From: Phytohalomonas tamaricis
GTDB lineage: Bacteria > Pseudomonadota > Gammaproteobacteria > Pseudomonadales > Halomonadaceae
NCBI RefSeq assembly: GCF_003012345.1
Contig: NZ_PVRV01000020.1
Coordinates: forward strand, 806,001-870,000
Reading direction: 5' to 3'
DNA length: 64,000 nucleotides
Shown here: piece by piece, positions 30,610-38,845 of the stretch
Layout: every line of letters begins with the position of its first letter
Numbering within the stretch: the first letter of the stretch is position 1
Made by a program: the position numbers and the translations under genes
The notes under the pieces: generated by a model
Told to the model about the DNA's origin: nothing
The model's input: only the letters and a program-made list of their open reading frames with translations
The model's database searches: none

Positions 30610-31956
30610 ATGTCACATGATACGTGGTTGCTCGTCAGCGCCGCGCTCAGCATTGTCGTTCTACTGATGCTCGTCATTCGCTGGCGTATGCACGCCTTTG
30701 TCGCCCTCCTGCTGGTCAGTATCGTCGTTGGCCTGATCACCGGCATGCCGCTTGGCGATATCGTCGATACGATTCAGGCCGGCATGGGCGGCACGCTCGG
30801 ATTCGTTGCCACGGTGGTGGGCCTCGGGGCAATGTTCGGTGCCATGCTGGAAGTATCAGGTGGCGTTGACCGGCTGGCCAGCACGCTGATGCGCACCTTC
30901 GGCGAGGGCCGTGCCCAATGGGCGCTCAGTATCGCCGGTTTCCTGATTGCCATCCCGGTCTTTCTCGATGTTGCTTTCGTCATCCTCGTGCCACTTATCT
31001 ATGCCCTGACACGGCGTACCGGCAAGCCGCTGCTGTTCTATGGCATTCCACTGGTGGCGGGGCTTGGCGTCACGCATGGTTTCATTCCGCCTACGCCCGG
31101 CCCCATTGCCGTAGCCGACCTGCTCGGCGCCAACATCGGCTCTGTAATTTTGTTTGGCGCCATAGCCGGTATTCCAGCCATGATCGTTGCCGGGCCGATA
31201 TTCGGCAGTTTCATTTCCAAGCGCATTCAGACCGGTATTCCCGACTATATCGAGCTGCCTGCCGTACGTGACGACTATGCTGACCTGCCCAGTTTCAAGA
31301 TGATCTTTTCGATTCTGATACTGCCGTTGGTGCTGATTCTGCTTAATACCGCCAGCGGTATGGTCTTAGATGAAGGCAACCTTGTTGCTCAGGTGCTGTC
31401 TTTCGTCGGTGACCCGATTGTCGCACTGCTGATCGCCACGCTGCTTTCGTTCGCGGCGCTGGGCACTAAACGCGGCCTGTCGCGTGACGATGTGATGAAG
31501 GTAGCTACAAAATCGCTCGAACCGGTCGGCCTGATCATCCTCGTCACCGGTGCCGGTGGCGCCTTCAAGCAGACCCTGATCGATTCAGGTGTTGGCGATG
31601 TCATGGGTGACATGATGGCCAGCAGCGCACTTCCACCCCTGGTACTCGCCTTCTTGATTGCACTTGGCGTGCGTGTCATTCAAGGCTCGCTGACTGTGGC
31701 AATGATCACCGCCGCCGGGTTGATGGCGCCTCTGGTTGAGACAATGGGGCTGGAAGGCCCGATCCTGGCCTTGATGGTCATTGCCATTGCCTCCGGTGCC
31801 ACGGCATTAAGTCATGTCAATGATTCCGGCTTCTGGCTGGTCAGCCGCTATTTTGGACTGACCGAAGCACAGACATTGAAAAGCTGGACCGTAATGGAAA
31901 CCATCATCGGTATCGTCGGGCTATTGATGTGCCTGCTGATCGCCATGTTCCTCTGA
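30610..31956 (+). CDS. GntP-family gluconate/aldonate:H+ symporter (first copy)
   Basis: The 448-residue inner-membrane protein has about 12-14 hydrophobic segments and the GntP-family features GFVATVVGLGAMFGAMLEVS, HGFIPPTPGPIAVADLLGA and ASGATALSHVNDSGFWLVSR. Such proteins import gluconate or other sugar acids. AGGAG stands seven bases before the ATG. It lies between the Weimberg-type genes and gntR, so it could serve either, importing an aldonate that enters at the dehydratase, or gluconate. The second copy at 33920 is very similar along its full length. A hairpin follows it at 31990. Confidence 0.92.
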   Translation: MSHDTWLLVSAALSIVVLLMLVIRWRMHAFVALLLVSIVVGLITGMPLGDIVDTIQAGMGGTLGFVATVVGLGAMFGAMLEVSGGVDRLASTLMRTFGEGRAQWALSIAGFLIAIPVFLDVAFVILVPLIYALTRRTGKPLLFYGIPLVAGLGVTHGFIPPTPGPIAVADLLGANIGSVILFGAIAGIPAMIVAGPIFGSFISKRIQTGIPDYIELPAVRDDYADLPSFKMIFSILILPLVLILLNTASGMVLDEGNLVAQVLSFVGDPIVALLIATLLSFAALGTKRGLSRDDVMKVATKSLEPVGLIILVTGAGGAFKQTLIDSGVGDVMGDMMASSALPPLVLAFLIALGVRVIQGSLTVAMITAAGLMAPLVETMGLEGPILALMVIAIASGATALSHVNDSGFWLVSRYFGLTEAQTLKSWTVMETIIGIVGLLMCLLIAMFL

Positions 31957-31989
31957 TCTTCTCGCCCTGATCCTCGCTCCGGTTCTGTG

Positions 31990-32015
31990 TTCATTCCCTG
32001 CCCACAGGGAATGAA
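31990..32015 (+). terminator. Hairpin between the first GntP gene and gntR
   Basis: TTCATTCCCT and AGGGAATGAA form a perfect 10-bp stem around GCCCAC. There is no T-tract, so it may be a Rho-assisted terminator or an mRNA 3' end stabiliser. Confidence 0.45.
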
Positions 32016-32084
32016 TGCAGGTCCGGAGACGAGCCTTTTGTCCAAGCGCAGCGCAGAACCCGACCATGATAAACTGGCGTGAGT

Positions 32085-32100
32085 TTGTTACCGCTATCAT
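32085..32100 (+). promoter_or_regulatory. GntR-like operator before gntR
   Basis: TTGTTACCGCTATCAT matches 13 of 16 bases of the perfect site at 33765-33780 and lies 19 bases before the gntR ATG. This suggests autoregulation. Confidence 0.55.
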
Positions 32101-32119
32101 GAAAAACTGGGGATAGATT

Positions 32120-33136
32120 ATGGTCCGACGCGCCCGTCGTTCATCAGGACGTGTCACTCTGCAAGATGTTGCCAAGTACGTCGGGATCAGCAAGATCACC
32201 GTGTCACGCGTGTTACGCGAACCCCATCGCGTATCACCGGAGCTTAAGGAGCGGGTCGAGCAAGCGATCGAACGGCTCGGCTACATTCCCAATCGTCAGG
32301 CAGGCGCCCTGGCCAGTGCCCGAAGCCACTCCATTGCGCTACTCGTGCCATCGCTATCCAACCTGGTGTTCTCCGAAGTGCTGCGCGGCGTTGCTGACGT
32401 GTTTGACGATACCGGCTATCAGGTTCTGCTCGGGCATTCGAGCTATTCGGCGTTCGAGGAAGAGCGCCTGATCAGTACGTACTTATCGTATGGCGTCGAT
32501 GGCTTTATCATCTCCGGCTCACGCCATACCGACCGCGCCCGCGAACTGCTGATACGCAGTCAGCTTCCCGTAGTGGAAATCATGGAGCTGCCCGCCAAGC
32601 CTATCGACATGGCCGTCGGGTTCAGTCATGAACAGGCCGGATTCGACATGACTCACGCCCTGATCAAGGCAGGGTACCAACGGATCGGGTTTGGCGGGGC
32701 ACGCATGGACCATCGCGCTCAGAATCGCCTGGCGGGCTGGCGGCGCGCCATGATCGAGGCCAGAATGGACGATAGCGCCTGTCTCACCACAACACGCCCT
32801 TCAAGCTACCGTCTCGGCGCTGATATTCTCGCGGATTTGATGGCGCGCTGGCCCGAACTCGACGCTATCTTCTTCTGCAATGATGATCTCGCGGCCGGCG
32901 CGCTATTCGAGTGTCAGCGGCGCGGTATCCGCGTGCCCGAGCAGCTCGCACTGGCCGGATACAATGGCCTCGATATCACTGACGCTACCTTCCCCACCCT
33001 GTCTACCGTGGTCACACCACGCAGACGCATCGGCCTTGAGGCGGCACGTCTGCTGAAGCTGCGCTTACTCGATGAAACGCCTGAAGAGACACGTATCGAT
33101 ACCGGCTACGAGATCGCCATACGTGGAAGCAGCTGA
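32120..33136 (+). CDS. gntR: LacI-family gluconate repressor GntR
   Basis: The 338-residue protein has an N-terminal LacI helix-turn-helix and hinge (VTLQDVAKYVGISKITVSRVL, about 12-32) and a periplasmic-binding-protein-like effector domain (SIALLVPSLSNLVFSEVLRG onward), close to the E. coli gluconate repressor GntR. Its neighbours are gluconokinase and two gluconate-type permeases, and GntR-like operators occur before itself and between gntK and the second permease. Gluconate is the expected inducer. Confidence 0.9.
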   Translation: MVRRARRSSGRVTLQDVAKYVGISKITVSRVLREPHRVSPELKERVEQAIERLGYIPNRQAGALASARSHSIALLVPSLSNLVFSEVLRGVADVFDDTGYQVLLGHSSYSAFEEERLISTYLSYGVDGFIISGSRHTDRARELLIRSQLPVVEIMELPAKPIDMAVGFSHEQAGFDMTHALIKAGYQRIGFGGARMDHRAQNRLAGWRRAMIEARMDDSACLTTTRPSSYRLGADILADLMARWPELDAIFFCNDDLAAGALFECQRRGIRVPEQLALAGYNGLDITDATFPTLSTVVTPRRRIGLEAARLLKLRLLDETPEETRIDTGYEIAIRGSS

Positions 33137-33170
33137 GCGGCGCTTAGCTACCATCTGCCAGCCGCAAAGA

Positions 33171-33737
33171 TCAGCGATGAGCACTTAGCTGCTGGTCACG
33201 GTGTACAACAGCCGCTACGCAGGCATCGACCACAACGTCGCACTCGGCATCGATATCGATCCGCTCTGCTTCGTCACTTCCTGGCCGCTCAAGCGTTGCA
33301 AACTGGCTTTTCAACATTTGCGGCGAGAAGAAATGATGACGCGCCTGCATCCGTTCAAGGATGAGATCGTAGCTACCATCAAGAAATAAAATGACCAGCT
33401 CCGGATCGCCCTTGCGTAAAAGATCGCGATACGAACGCTTGAGCCCTGAACAACCGATGATAACGGTGTCATCATTTTCGCGGTGCGTCTGAAAAAGCTC
33501 GCTTAATTTTTCCAGCCAGCCCGCTCGATCGTCATCATTCAAGGGTTCGCCGCGTGACATCTTGTCGATATTAGCCTGCGGATGATAATGGTCGCCATCG
33601 ATGTAGGCACAGCCGATGCGTTCTGCTACCGCCTCGCCAATGGTCGACTTACCGCACCCCGACACGCCCATGACCAGAATCCGGCGTGCCGAGTTCAGTG
33701 GCGCCCCATGTTGCCCCACTACCTTACGCTCTACCAT
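33171..33737 (-). CDS. gntK: Gluconokinase
   Basis: The 188-residue kinase phosphorylates gluconate to 6-phosphogluconate for the Entner-Doudoroff or pentose phosphate route. The P-loop GVSGCGKST is at 24-32, followed by DGDHYHPQANIDKMSRGEPL, GCSGLKRSYRDLLR and RHHFFSPQMLKSQF, all typical of the GntK/IdnK family. AAGGGG precedes the ATG at 33737. It is divergent from the second permease gene and shares a GntR-like operator with it. Confidence 0.95.
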   Translation of the reverse strand: MVERKVVGQHGAPLNSARRILVMGVSGCGKSTIGEAVAERIGCAYIDGDHYHPQANIDKMSRGEPLNDDDRAGWLEKLSELFQTHRENDDTVIIGCSGLKRSYRDLLRKGDPELVILFLDGSYDLILERMQARHHFFSPQMLKSQFATLERPGSDEAERIDIDAECDVVVDACVAAVVHRDQQLSAHR

Positions 33738-33764
33738 AGTCTAAAGCCCCTTGTTCCCATCTTC

Positions 33765-33780
33765 ATGTTACCGATAACAT
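33765..33780. promoter_or_regulatory. GntR-type operator between gntK and the second permease
   Basis: ATGTTACCGATAACAT has perfect 6-bp arms and a CG centre and agrees with the known GntR operator pattern of enterobacteria (ATGTTACC-rich palindromes at gnt promoters). It lies 28 bases before gntK and 139 bases before the permease gene, so it can control both. Confidence 0.75.
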
Positions 33781-33919
33781 CGCATTCTGACAGACCCGGA
33801 AGGGCCTGCACAGACAACTACGACCTTTGTCCAAGTCCTGTGTCATGACGTTGATCCAGCGATCATTTCGCAGCACTTGATCGAGGGTTTTCTCAGCCAC
33901 GAAAACGACGGGATTCGTC

Positions 33920-35272
33920 ATGTCTCACGCCACTTTGCTCATCGCCGCCGCGTTGGGTGGCATCGTCTTGCTGCTGTTTTTGGTCATGCGCTTACGCCTG
34001 CATGCCTTTGTCGCCTTGCTGCTGGTCAGTATTCTGGTAGGTGTAGCCACCGGTATGCCGCTGACCGATATCGTTGATAGTGTCCAGAGCGGCATGGGCG
34101 GTACGCTCGGCTTTGTCGCGACCGTGGTTGGCCTTGGCGCGATGTTCGGGAAAATGCTCGAGGTCTCCGGTGGCGTTGATCGCCTTGCCAACACGCTGAT
34201 CGACAAGTTCGGTGAAGGCCGGGCGCAATGGTCGATGGCGATTGCTGGTTTCATGATCGCTATCCCGGTTTTCCTTGATGTCGGCTTCATCATCCTCGCC
34301 CCGCTGATCTATGCGCTTGGCCGCCGTACCGGCCGCTCCCTGCTCTACTATGGCATCCCGCTTCTCGCAGGCCTTGCGGTTACCCATTCGTTCATACCGC
34401 CGACACCGGGCCCTATCGCGGTTGCCAATCTGATCAACGCTGATCTTGGCTACGTCATTCTGTTCGGCGTGCTGTGCGGCCTGCCGGCGATGATTTTGGC
34501 CGGCCCCGTATTCGGCAGTTACATTTCCAAGCGCATTCACGCCACTGTCCCTGATTACATGGAAGATACGGCGGCGAAGGAACCCAAGAATTACGATGAC
34601 TTGCCCAGCTTCAAGCTGATTGCCAGCATCATCCTGCTGCCGCTGATCCTGATTCTGCTTAATACCGTCAGCGGCGTGCTGCTTGAAGATGACAATGCCA
34701 TCTATCAGATTCTCGGTTTCCTTGGCAATCCGATCGTTGCCCTGCTGATCACGACACTACTGGCCTTTACCCTGCTCGGTACCAAGCGCGGCTTGACACG
34801 TGAGCAGGTCATGAGCGTGGCCACCAAATCCCTTGAACCTGCTGGCATCATCATCCTCGTCACCGGCGCCGGTGGTGTATTCAAGCAGATGCTGATCGAC
34901 TCCGGCGTGGGCGCAGTCATCGGTGAAATGATGGCTGACAGCGCGCTGCCGCCGATCCTGCTCGCCTTCCTTATAGCCACAGGCGTGCGCATCATTCAGG
35001 GTTCGGCCACGGTTGCGATGATTACCGCAGCAGGTCTGATGGCGCCGGTAATCACGGCACTGAATCTTGACGGCCCGATTCTCGGCCTGCTCGTGATCTC
35101 GATCGCCTCCGGTGCCACCGTGTTAAGCCACGTCAACGATTCGGGCTTCTGGCTGGTTAACCGCTACTTCGGTTTGACCGAGGCGCAAACGCTGAAAAGC
35201 TGGACAGTGATGGAAACCATCATTGGTGTGGTGGGTGTATTGATGGCCATGCTGATCGGAATGTTCATTTAA
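33920..35272 (+). CDS. GntP-family gluconate:H+ symporter (second copy)
   Basis: The 450-residue inner-membrane permease shares long identical stretches with the copy at 30610 (GGTLGFVATVVGLGAMFG, LLVSI, SHVNDSGFWLV, LTEAQTLKSWTVMETIIG), so the two arose by duplication. Its position opposite gntK with the GntR-type operator between them suggests that this copy is the main gluconate importer (GntT/GntU role). An AGCTGT-GGTAA-ACAGCT hairpin (35289-35305) follows the stop codon. Confidence 0.92.
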   Translation: MSHATLLIAAALGGIVLLLFLVMRLRLHAFVALLLVSILVGVATGMPLTDIVDSVQSGMGGTLGFVATVVGLGAMFGKMLEVSGGVDRLANTLIDKFGEGRAQWSMAIAGFMIAIPVFLDVGFIILAPLIYALGRRTGRSLLYYGIPLLAGLAVTHSFIPPTPGPIAVANLINADLGYVILFGVLCGLPAMILAGPVFGSYISKRIHATVPDYMEDTAAKEPKNYDDLPSFKLIASIILLPLILILLNTVSGVLLEDDNAIYQILGFLGNPIVALLITTLLAFTLLGTKRGLTREQVMSVATKSLEPAGIIILVTGAGGVFKQMLIDSGVGAVIGEMMADSALPPILLAFLIATGVRIIQGSATVAMITAAGLMAPVITALNLDGPILGLLVISIASGATVLSHVNDSGFWLVNRYFGLTEAQTLKSWTVMETIIGVVGVLMAMLIGMFI

Positions 35273-35315
35273 ACGCTCCAATCAGTACAGCTGTGGTAAA
35301 CAGCTTACGCACGAA

Positions 35316-35377
35316 AAAGAAGACGTCATAGACTAATGATTCCACCTCGAAATGGAGTTAGTCATGACGTCTTCTTT
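35316..35377 (+). promoter_or_regulatory. Long hairpin covering the ribosome site and start codon of the next gene
   Basis: AAAGAAGACGTCAT (35316-35329) plus GACTAA (35331-35336) pairs perfectly with TTAGTC (35358-35363) plus ATGACGTCTTCTTT (35364-35377): a 20-bp stem with one bulged A. The start ATG (35364-35366) lies inside the stem. In the 21-base loop TCCA (35341-35344) can pair with TGGA (35353-35356), which covers the GGAG ribosome site. Such a structure should strongly limit translation unless it is opened. It may be a cis-acting RNA switch or thermosensor; no T-tract marks it as a terminator. Confidence 0.7.
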
Positions 35378-36404
35378 CGCTTTTGCCAATCTGGAATTTC
35401 CCCGTCCCATCGTACAAGCGCCCATGGCAGGGGGCATTACTACGCCTGAGCTGGTCGCGGCTTGTGCCAACGCTGGCGCGCTCGCCAGCCTAGGCGCGGG
35501 CTACCTGAGCGCCGAGGCCATCACTACACAGTGCAGCGCTATCCGTGCGCTCACCTCTTGTCCCTTCGCCGTCAATCTGTTCGTTCCCGCCAGCACCATT
35601 GCTGATGACGATGTGATCAAACGCGCCAGAGCTGCCCTTGAACGCTGTTATCAATCCGCCCACGTGTCGATGCCGGAGGCGTTTGCCGAGCTGCCAACCT
35701 TCGAGAGCCAGTTCGAGGCGATGCTCGACGCACATCCAGCGGTCTTCTCATTCACCTTCGGTCGGCTCGACGCTCGTTACATTAATGCCTGCCGGGCGCG
35801 TGGCATTGCTCTGGTCGGCACGGCGACATCACTTAGCGAAGCGCTGGCATTGGAAGAGGACGGCGTTGATGCGATCGTTCTACAAGGGGAGGAAGCTGGG
35901 GGACATCGGGGTAGCCAGGCGCCGGAGGGTGACGCTCAACCGCTGATGACATTGATAAAAAGCTGTTGCGCCAGGATAGCCAGAACACCGCTGATCGCCG
36001 CAGGCGGCCTGATGACTGCGGCAGATCTTTCCCGTGCCCAACACGCCGGAGCGAGCGCTGGCCAGTTCGGCACGCTTTTTCTGCTCGCTGACGAAGCCGG
36101 CACCAGCGCATCCTGGCGCGATGCGCTGATGGAAGTCGTCCTTTGCCGCGATCATAAGGCGACCGGCACGACCCGCGCTGTTTCCGGACGCATTGCTCGT
36201 GGTATCAAAAATGCCTGGATGGATGAGCGGGCCCCACAGGCCATTGCGCCTTATCCCGAGCAGCACCGTCTTACCGCGCCGCTACGCAAGGCTGCTGGCG
36301 TACAGTGGAAAAGCTTCTGGGCGGGAACAGGTGCGCATCTATGTCGCTCTGGTTCAGCAGCAGCGTTGATCAAAGCGCTCGATAATTGTTCTATTAGTGA
36401 CTAG
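35364..36404 (+). CDS. Nitronate monooxygenase / 2-nitropropane dioxygenase-like FMN protein
   Basis: The 346-residue protein is a TIM-barrel flavoprotein of the nitronate monooxygenase family: PRPIVQAPMAGGITTPELVAA at the N-terminus, LGAGYLS, CPFAVNLFVP, the catalytic-region VLQGEEAGGHRG, and the FMN phosphate site IAAGGLMTAADLS with GASAGQFGTLF. The family oxidises nitronates such as propionate 3-nitronate to detoxify them. The ATG at 35364 has GGAG six bases upstream; an in-frame ATG at 35352 precedes that site and is less likely. Both signals lie in a long hairpin. It stands alone between the permease and the two-component genes. Confidence 0.88.
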   Translation: MTSSFAFANLEFPRPIVQAPMAGGITTPELVAACANAGALASLGAGYLSAEAITTQCSAIRALTSCPFAVNLFVPASTIADDDVIKRARAALERCYQSAHVSMPEAFAELPTFESQFEAMLDAHPAVFSFTFGRLDARYINACRARGIALVGTATSLSEALALEEDGVDAIVLQGEEAGGHRGSQAPEGDAQPLMTLIKSCCARIARTPLIAAGGLMTAADLSRAQHAGASAGQFGTLFLLADEAGTSASWRDALMEVVLCRDHKATGTTRAVSGRIARGIKNAWMDERAPQAIAPYPEQHRLTAPLRKAAGVQWKSFWAGTGAHLCRSGSAAALIKALDNCSISD

Positions 36405-36532
36405 ACGATGACACCGCCATAAGATGACGTGCTTTTGCATATTTGTTCCATCATTGAGGCATATGATCATGCATCAATAACGTCATGTTCCATCCTGCGC
36501 ACGATGCGCCTTCAGCCGGCCCAGCTACCATC

Positions 36533-37924
36533 ATGTTCAGCCGTATAAGCATCAAGCTGTTTTTTGCCATTTTCCTTGTCAATACGCTCATAAGCGGCCT
36601 GATCTATCTGTCGATTTCCCGCAGCCTTGATGAAGGGTTTCTCGATTATCTCAGGCATAGCCAGCAGCAACGCATTACCACGCTGACTCAGTCAATCGCT
36701 GAAAGCTATGCTCGCCATGGCAATTGGGAGTGGCTGCGTCACGATCCTGATGCCTGGCGCCAACTTCTGCGCTTTGCTCTAGTGCCACGCGGTGGCAACT
36801 TTGAGCCTCCGGAAGGAGTAATACCACCTCCGCTGCCTCCCGAGCTAGCTGATCCACGCCAGTTTGTCTTAATAGATGCGCACGGCGACCGTATTATCGA
36901 CAGCCGACTCGAACCGGCCAAATTACGTTACGCCCCAATCACGCTTGATGGCATTCAGATCGGCTCATTGGGCTATCGTGCGCCCGAAGGTGTCATCACT
37001 AAACTCGACCGGCTTTTCCTTCAGCGTCAATTGCGAAGTCTGACCATCATCCTCGGATCGATGCTGTTCGCATCACTTATCCTGGCAGGAGGTCTGGCGC
37101 TGTGGCTGGGCAGGCGAACGCGCGCCATGGCGCTTGCCACCCAGGCGCTGGCCGGTGGTGACTACTCGGTGCGACTGTCACCCAGTGGGCGCGATGAATT
37201 GTCCCAGCTTTCGGCTGACATCAATGCTCTCGCCTTCAATCTTGAGCAGAACCGACGCGCACGACAACAGTGGGTTGCCGATATTGCCCATGAGCTACGT
37301 ACGCCTTTGGCCGTCTTGCGGGGTGAAATAGAGGCGATGCAAGATGGCGTGAGGCCAATGAATGCAGGAAATCTTGCTTCGCTGTCACAGGAAGTTGAAC
37401 AGCTCAATCGTCTGGTCGAGGATCTGCGTCTATTAGCCCAGTCCGATGCGCATACATTGGAAGCACCATTCGAAACCGTAGATCTCAGTGCTCACCTGAC
37501 GCACCAGCTCAGCGAATCGCGTCACTGGATCGAGGGCAAGGGCATCGCCCTTGACAGCAAAATTGCTTCAGGAATTACCATTCAGGGAGCGCCACACCGG
37601 TTACGGCAGCTATGGCATAACCTTCTTGGTAATTCAATGGCCTACACCGATGCGCCCGGTAAGCTGCATGTATCGCTTGCGCGCGTTGGCCGGCGAGCAG
37701 AAATTGTCTGGGAGGATTCTTCTCCCGGCGTGCCTGATGATGCACTACCCCGCCTGACCGAGCGGCTCTTTCGCCTCGATGCCTCACGCAACCGCCGTCG
37801 TGGCGGCAGTGGTCTTGGATTGTCCATTGCGCAGGCACTTGTCCACCTCCACGGCGGGCAAATGGAGGCCAGCGTGTCACCACTGGGAGGATTGCGCTGG
37901 ACGCTCAGCTTCCCTTTGGATTGA
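36533..37924 (+). CDS. baeS: BaeS-like sensor histidine kinase
   Basis: The product has 463 residues: a first membrane segment (KLFFAIFLVNTLISGLIYL), a periplasmic domain of about 130 residues with a proline-rich PPEGVIPPPLPPELADP, a second membrane segment (LTIILGSMLFASLILAGGLALWL), a HAMP linker, an HisKA domain with the phospho-accepting H253 in DIAHELRTPL, and an ATPase domain with an N-box and GGSGLGLSIAQAL. BaeS senses envelope damage. baeR follows after 107 bases and a Spy-like repeat protein after that, the known BaeR target in E. coli. The start is uncertain: an upstream ATG at 36485 is possible, and neither has a clear ribosome site. Confidence 0.87.
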   Translation: MFSRISIKLFFAIFLVNTLISGLIYLSISRSLDEGFLDYLRHSQQQRITTLTQSIAESYARHGNWEWLRHDPDAWRQLLRFALVPRGGNFEPPEGVIPPPLPPELADPRQFVLIDAHGDRIIDSRLEPAKLRYAPITLDGIQIGSLGYRAPEGVITKLDRLFLQRQLRSLTIILGSMLFASLILAGGLALWLGRRTRAMALATQALAGGDYSVRLSPSGRDELSQLSADINALAFNLEQNRRARQQWVADIAHELRTPLAVLRGEIEAMQDGVRPMNAGNLASLSQEVEQLNRLVEDLRLLAQSDAHTLEAPFETVDLSAHLTHQLSESRHWIEGKGIALDSKIASGITIQGAPHRLRQLWHNLLGNSMAYTDAPGKLHVSLARVGRRAEIVWEDSSPGVPDDALPRLTERLFRLDASRNRRRGGSGLGLSIAQALVHLHGGQMEASVSPLGGLRWTLSFPLD

Positions 37925-38031
37925 AAAATGCGATACAAAAGACGTAAAACCTGGACATGTGCGGAGTATGAAACTCCTGTTAGGCAGCTCATCCATACTC
38001 GGCCAGATAGCAAAGGAAAAGGAACCCTGTA

Positions 38032-38739
38032 GTGGCAGAGACCATACTGATCGTTGAAGATGAATCCAAGATTGCCCAACTTGTCGCCGATTACCTTCAC
38101 GCTCATGCATTTGGCAGTCATCACCTCGACCACGGCGATAGCGTCATGCCCTGGCTTGAGTCGCACGAGCCACAGCTGGTGCTGCTTGACGTCATGCTGC
38201 CTGGCAAGGATGGTCTGACATTGTGCCGTGAAATTCGCGCACGCTTTCCACGCTTGCCTATCATCATGCTGACCGCCCGCGTCGAAGAAGTCGACCGACT
38301 ACTAGGGCTAGAAATTGGTGCGGATGATTACATCTGCAAGCCATTCAGCCCACGTGAAGTGGTCGCACGCGTCAAAGCCGTCCTGCGACGTGCGCAGCCC
38401 GAAGACACCAGCACCAGCGAAAATGGCACTCCCACCGAAGATGATGTTGAGTGGTTAGTCCTCGATGATGACGGCTGGCGTGCGCTGGCCAACGGTAAGG
38501 ACCTGGGGCTTACCGCGGTGGAATTCCAACTGCTACGCGTAATGATGCAGGCCCCGAGACGTATTTTTTCGCGCGAACAGCTGATGGATCAGATGTACCG
38601 TGACCACCGCATCGTTTCCGAGCGCACCGTCGATAGTCACGTCAAGAAGCTGCGCCGCAAGATCGCCGAAGCCTGTCCAGAACGCGACATTATCCATTCC
38701 GTTTACGGTGTGGGATACAAGTATGAGCCCAGTGAGTAG
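38032..38739 (+). CDS. baeR: BaeR-like OmpR-family response regulator
   Basis: The 235-residue protein has a receiver domain with the phosphorylated D53 (LLDVMLPG), the conserved threonine in MLTAR and lysine in YICKPF, and a C-terminal OmpR-type winged helix (about 140-233, ending HSVYGVGYKYEP). AAGGAA stands seven bases before the GTG start at 38032. Together with BaeS it should control envelope-stress genes; the repeat protein directly downstream is the obvious candidate target. Confidence 0.9.
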   Translation: MAETILIVEDESKIAQLVADYLHAHAFGSHHLDHGDSVMPWLESHEPQLVLLDVMLPGKDGLTLCREIRARFPRLPIIMLTARVEEVDRLLGLEIGADDYICKPFSPREVVARVKAVLRRAQPEDTSTSENGTPTEDDVEWLVLDDDGWRALANGKDLGLTAVEFQLLRVMMQAPRRIFSREQLMDQMYRDHRIVSERTVDSHVKKLRRKIAEACPERDIIHSVYGVGYKYEPSE

Positions 38740-38784
38740 CCAGCCCATCGTCTGCAAGCGAACATGACGAATGCCTCCTTGTTA

Positions 38785-38803
38785 TGTGCATCTTTCGTGC
38801 ACA
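38785..38803 (+). promoter_or_regulatory. Inverted repeat upstream of the Spy-like repeat gene
   Basis: TGTGCA-TCTTTCG-TGCACA lies 43 bases before the start codon, in the 106-base gap after baeR. It may be an operator or a hairpin in the mRNA leader. It does not resemble the E. coli BaeR box. Confidence 0.35.
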
Positions 38804-38845
38804 AACGCCGGTGATACTGCAAGCGTTCCCAAAGGAGACATCGTG

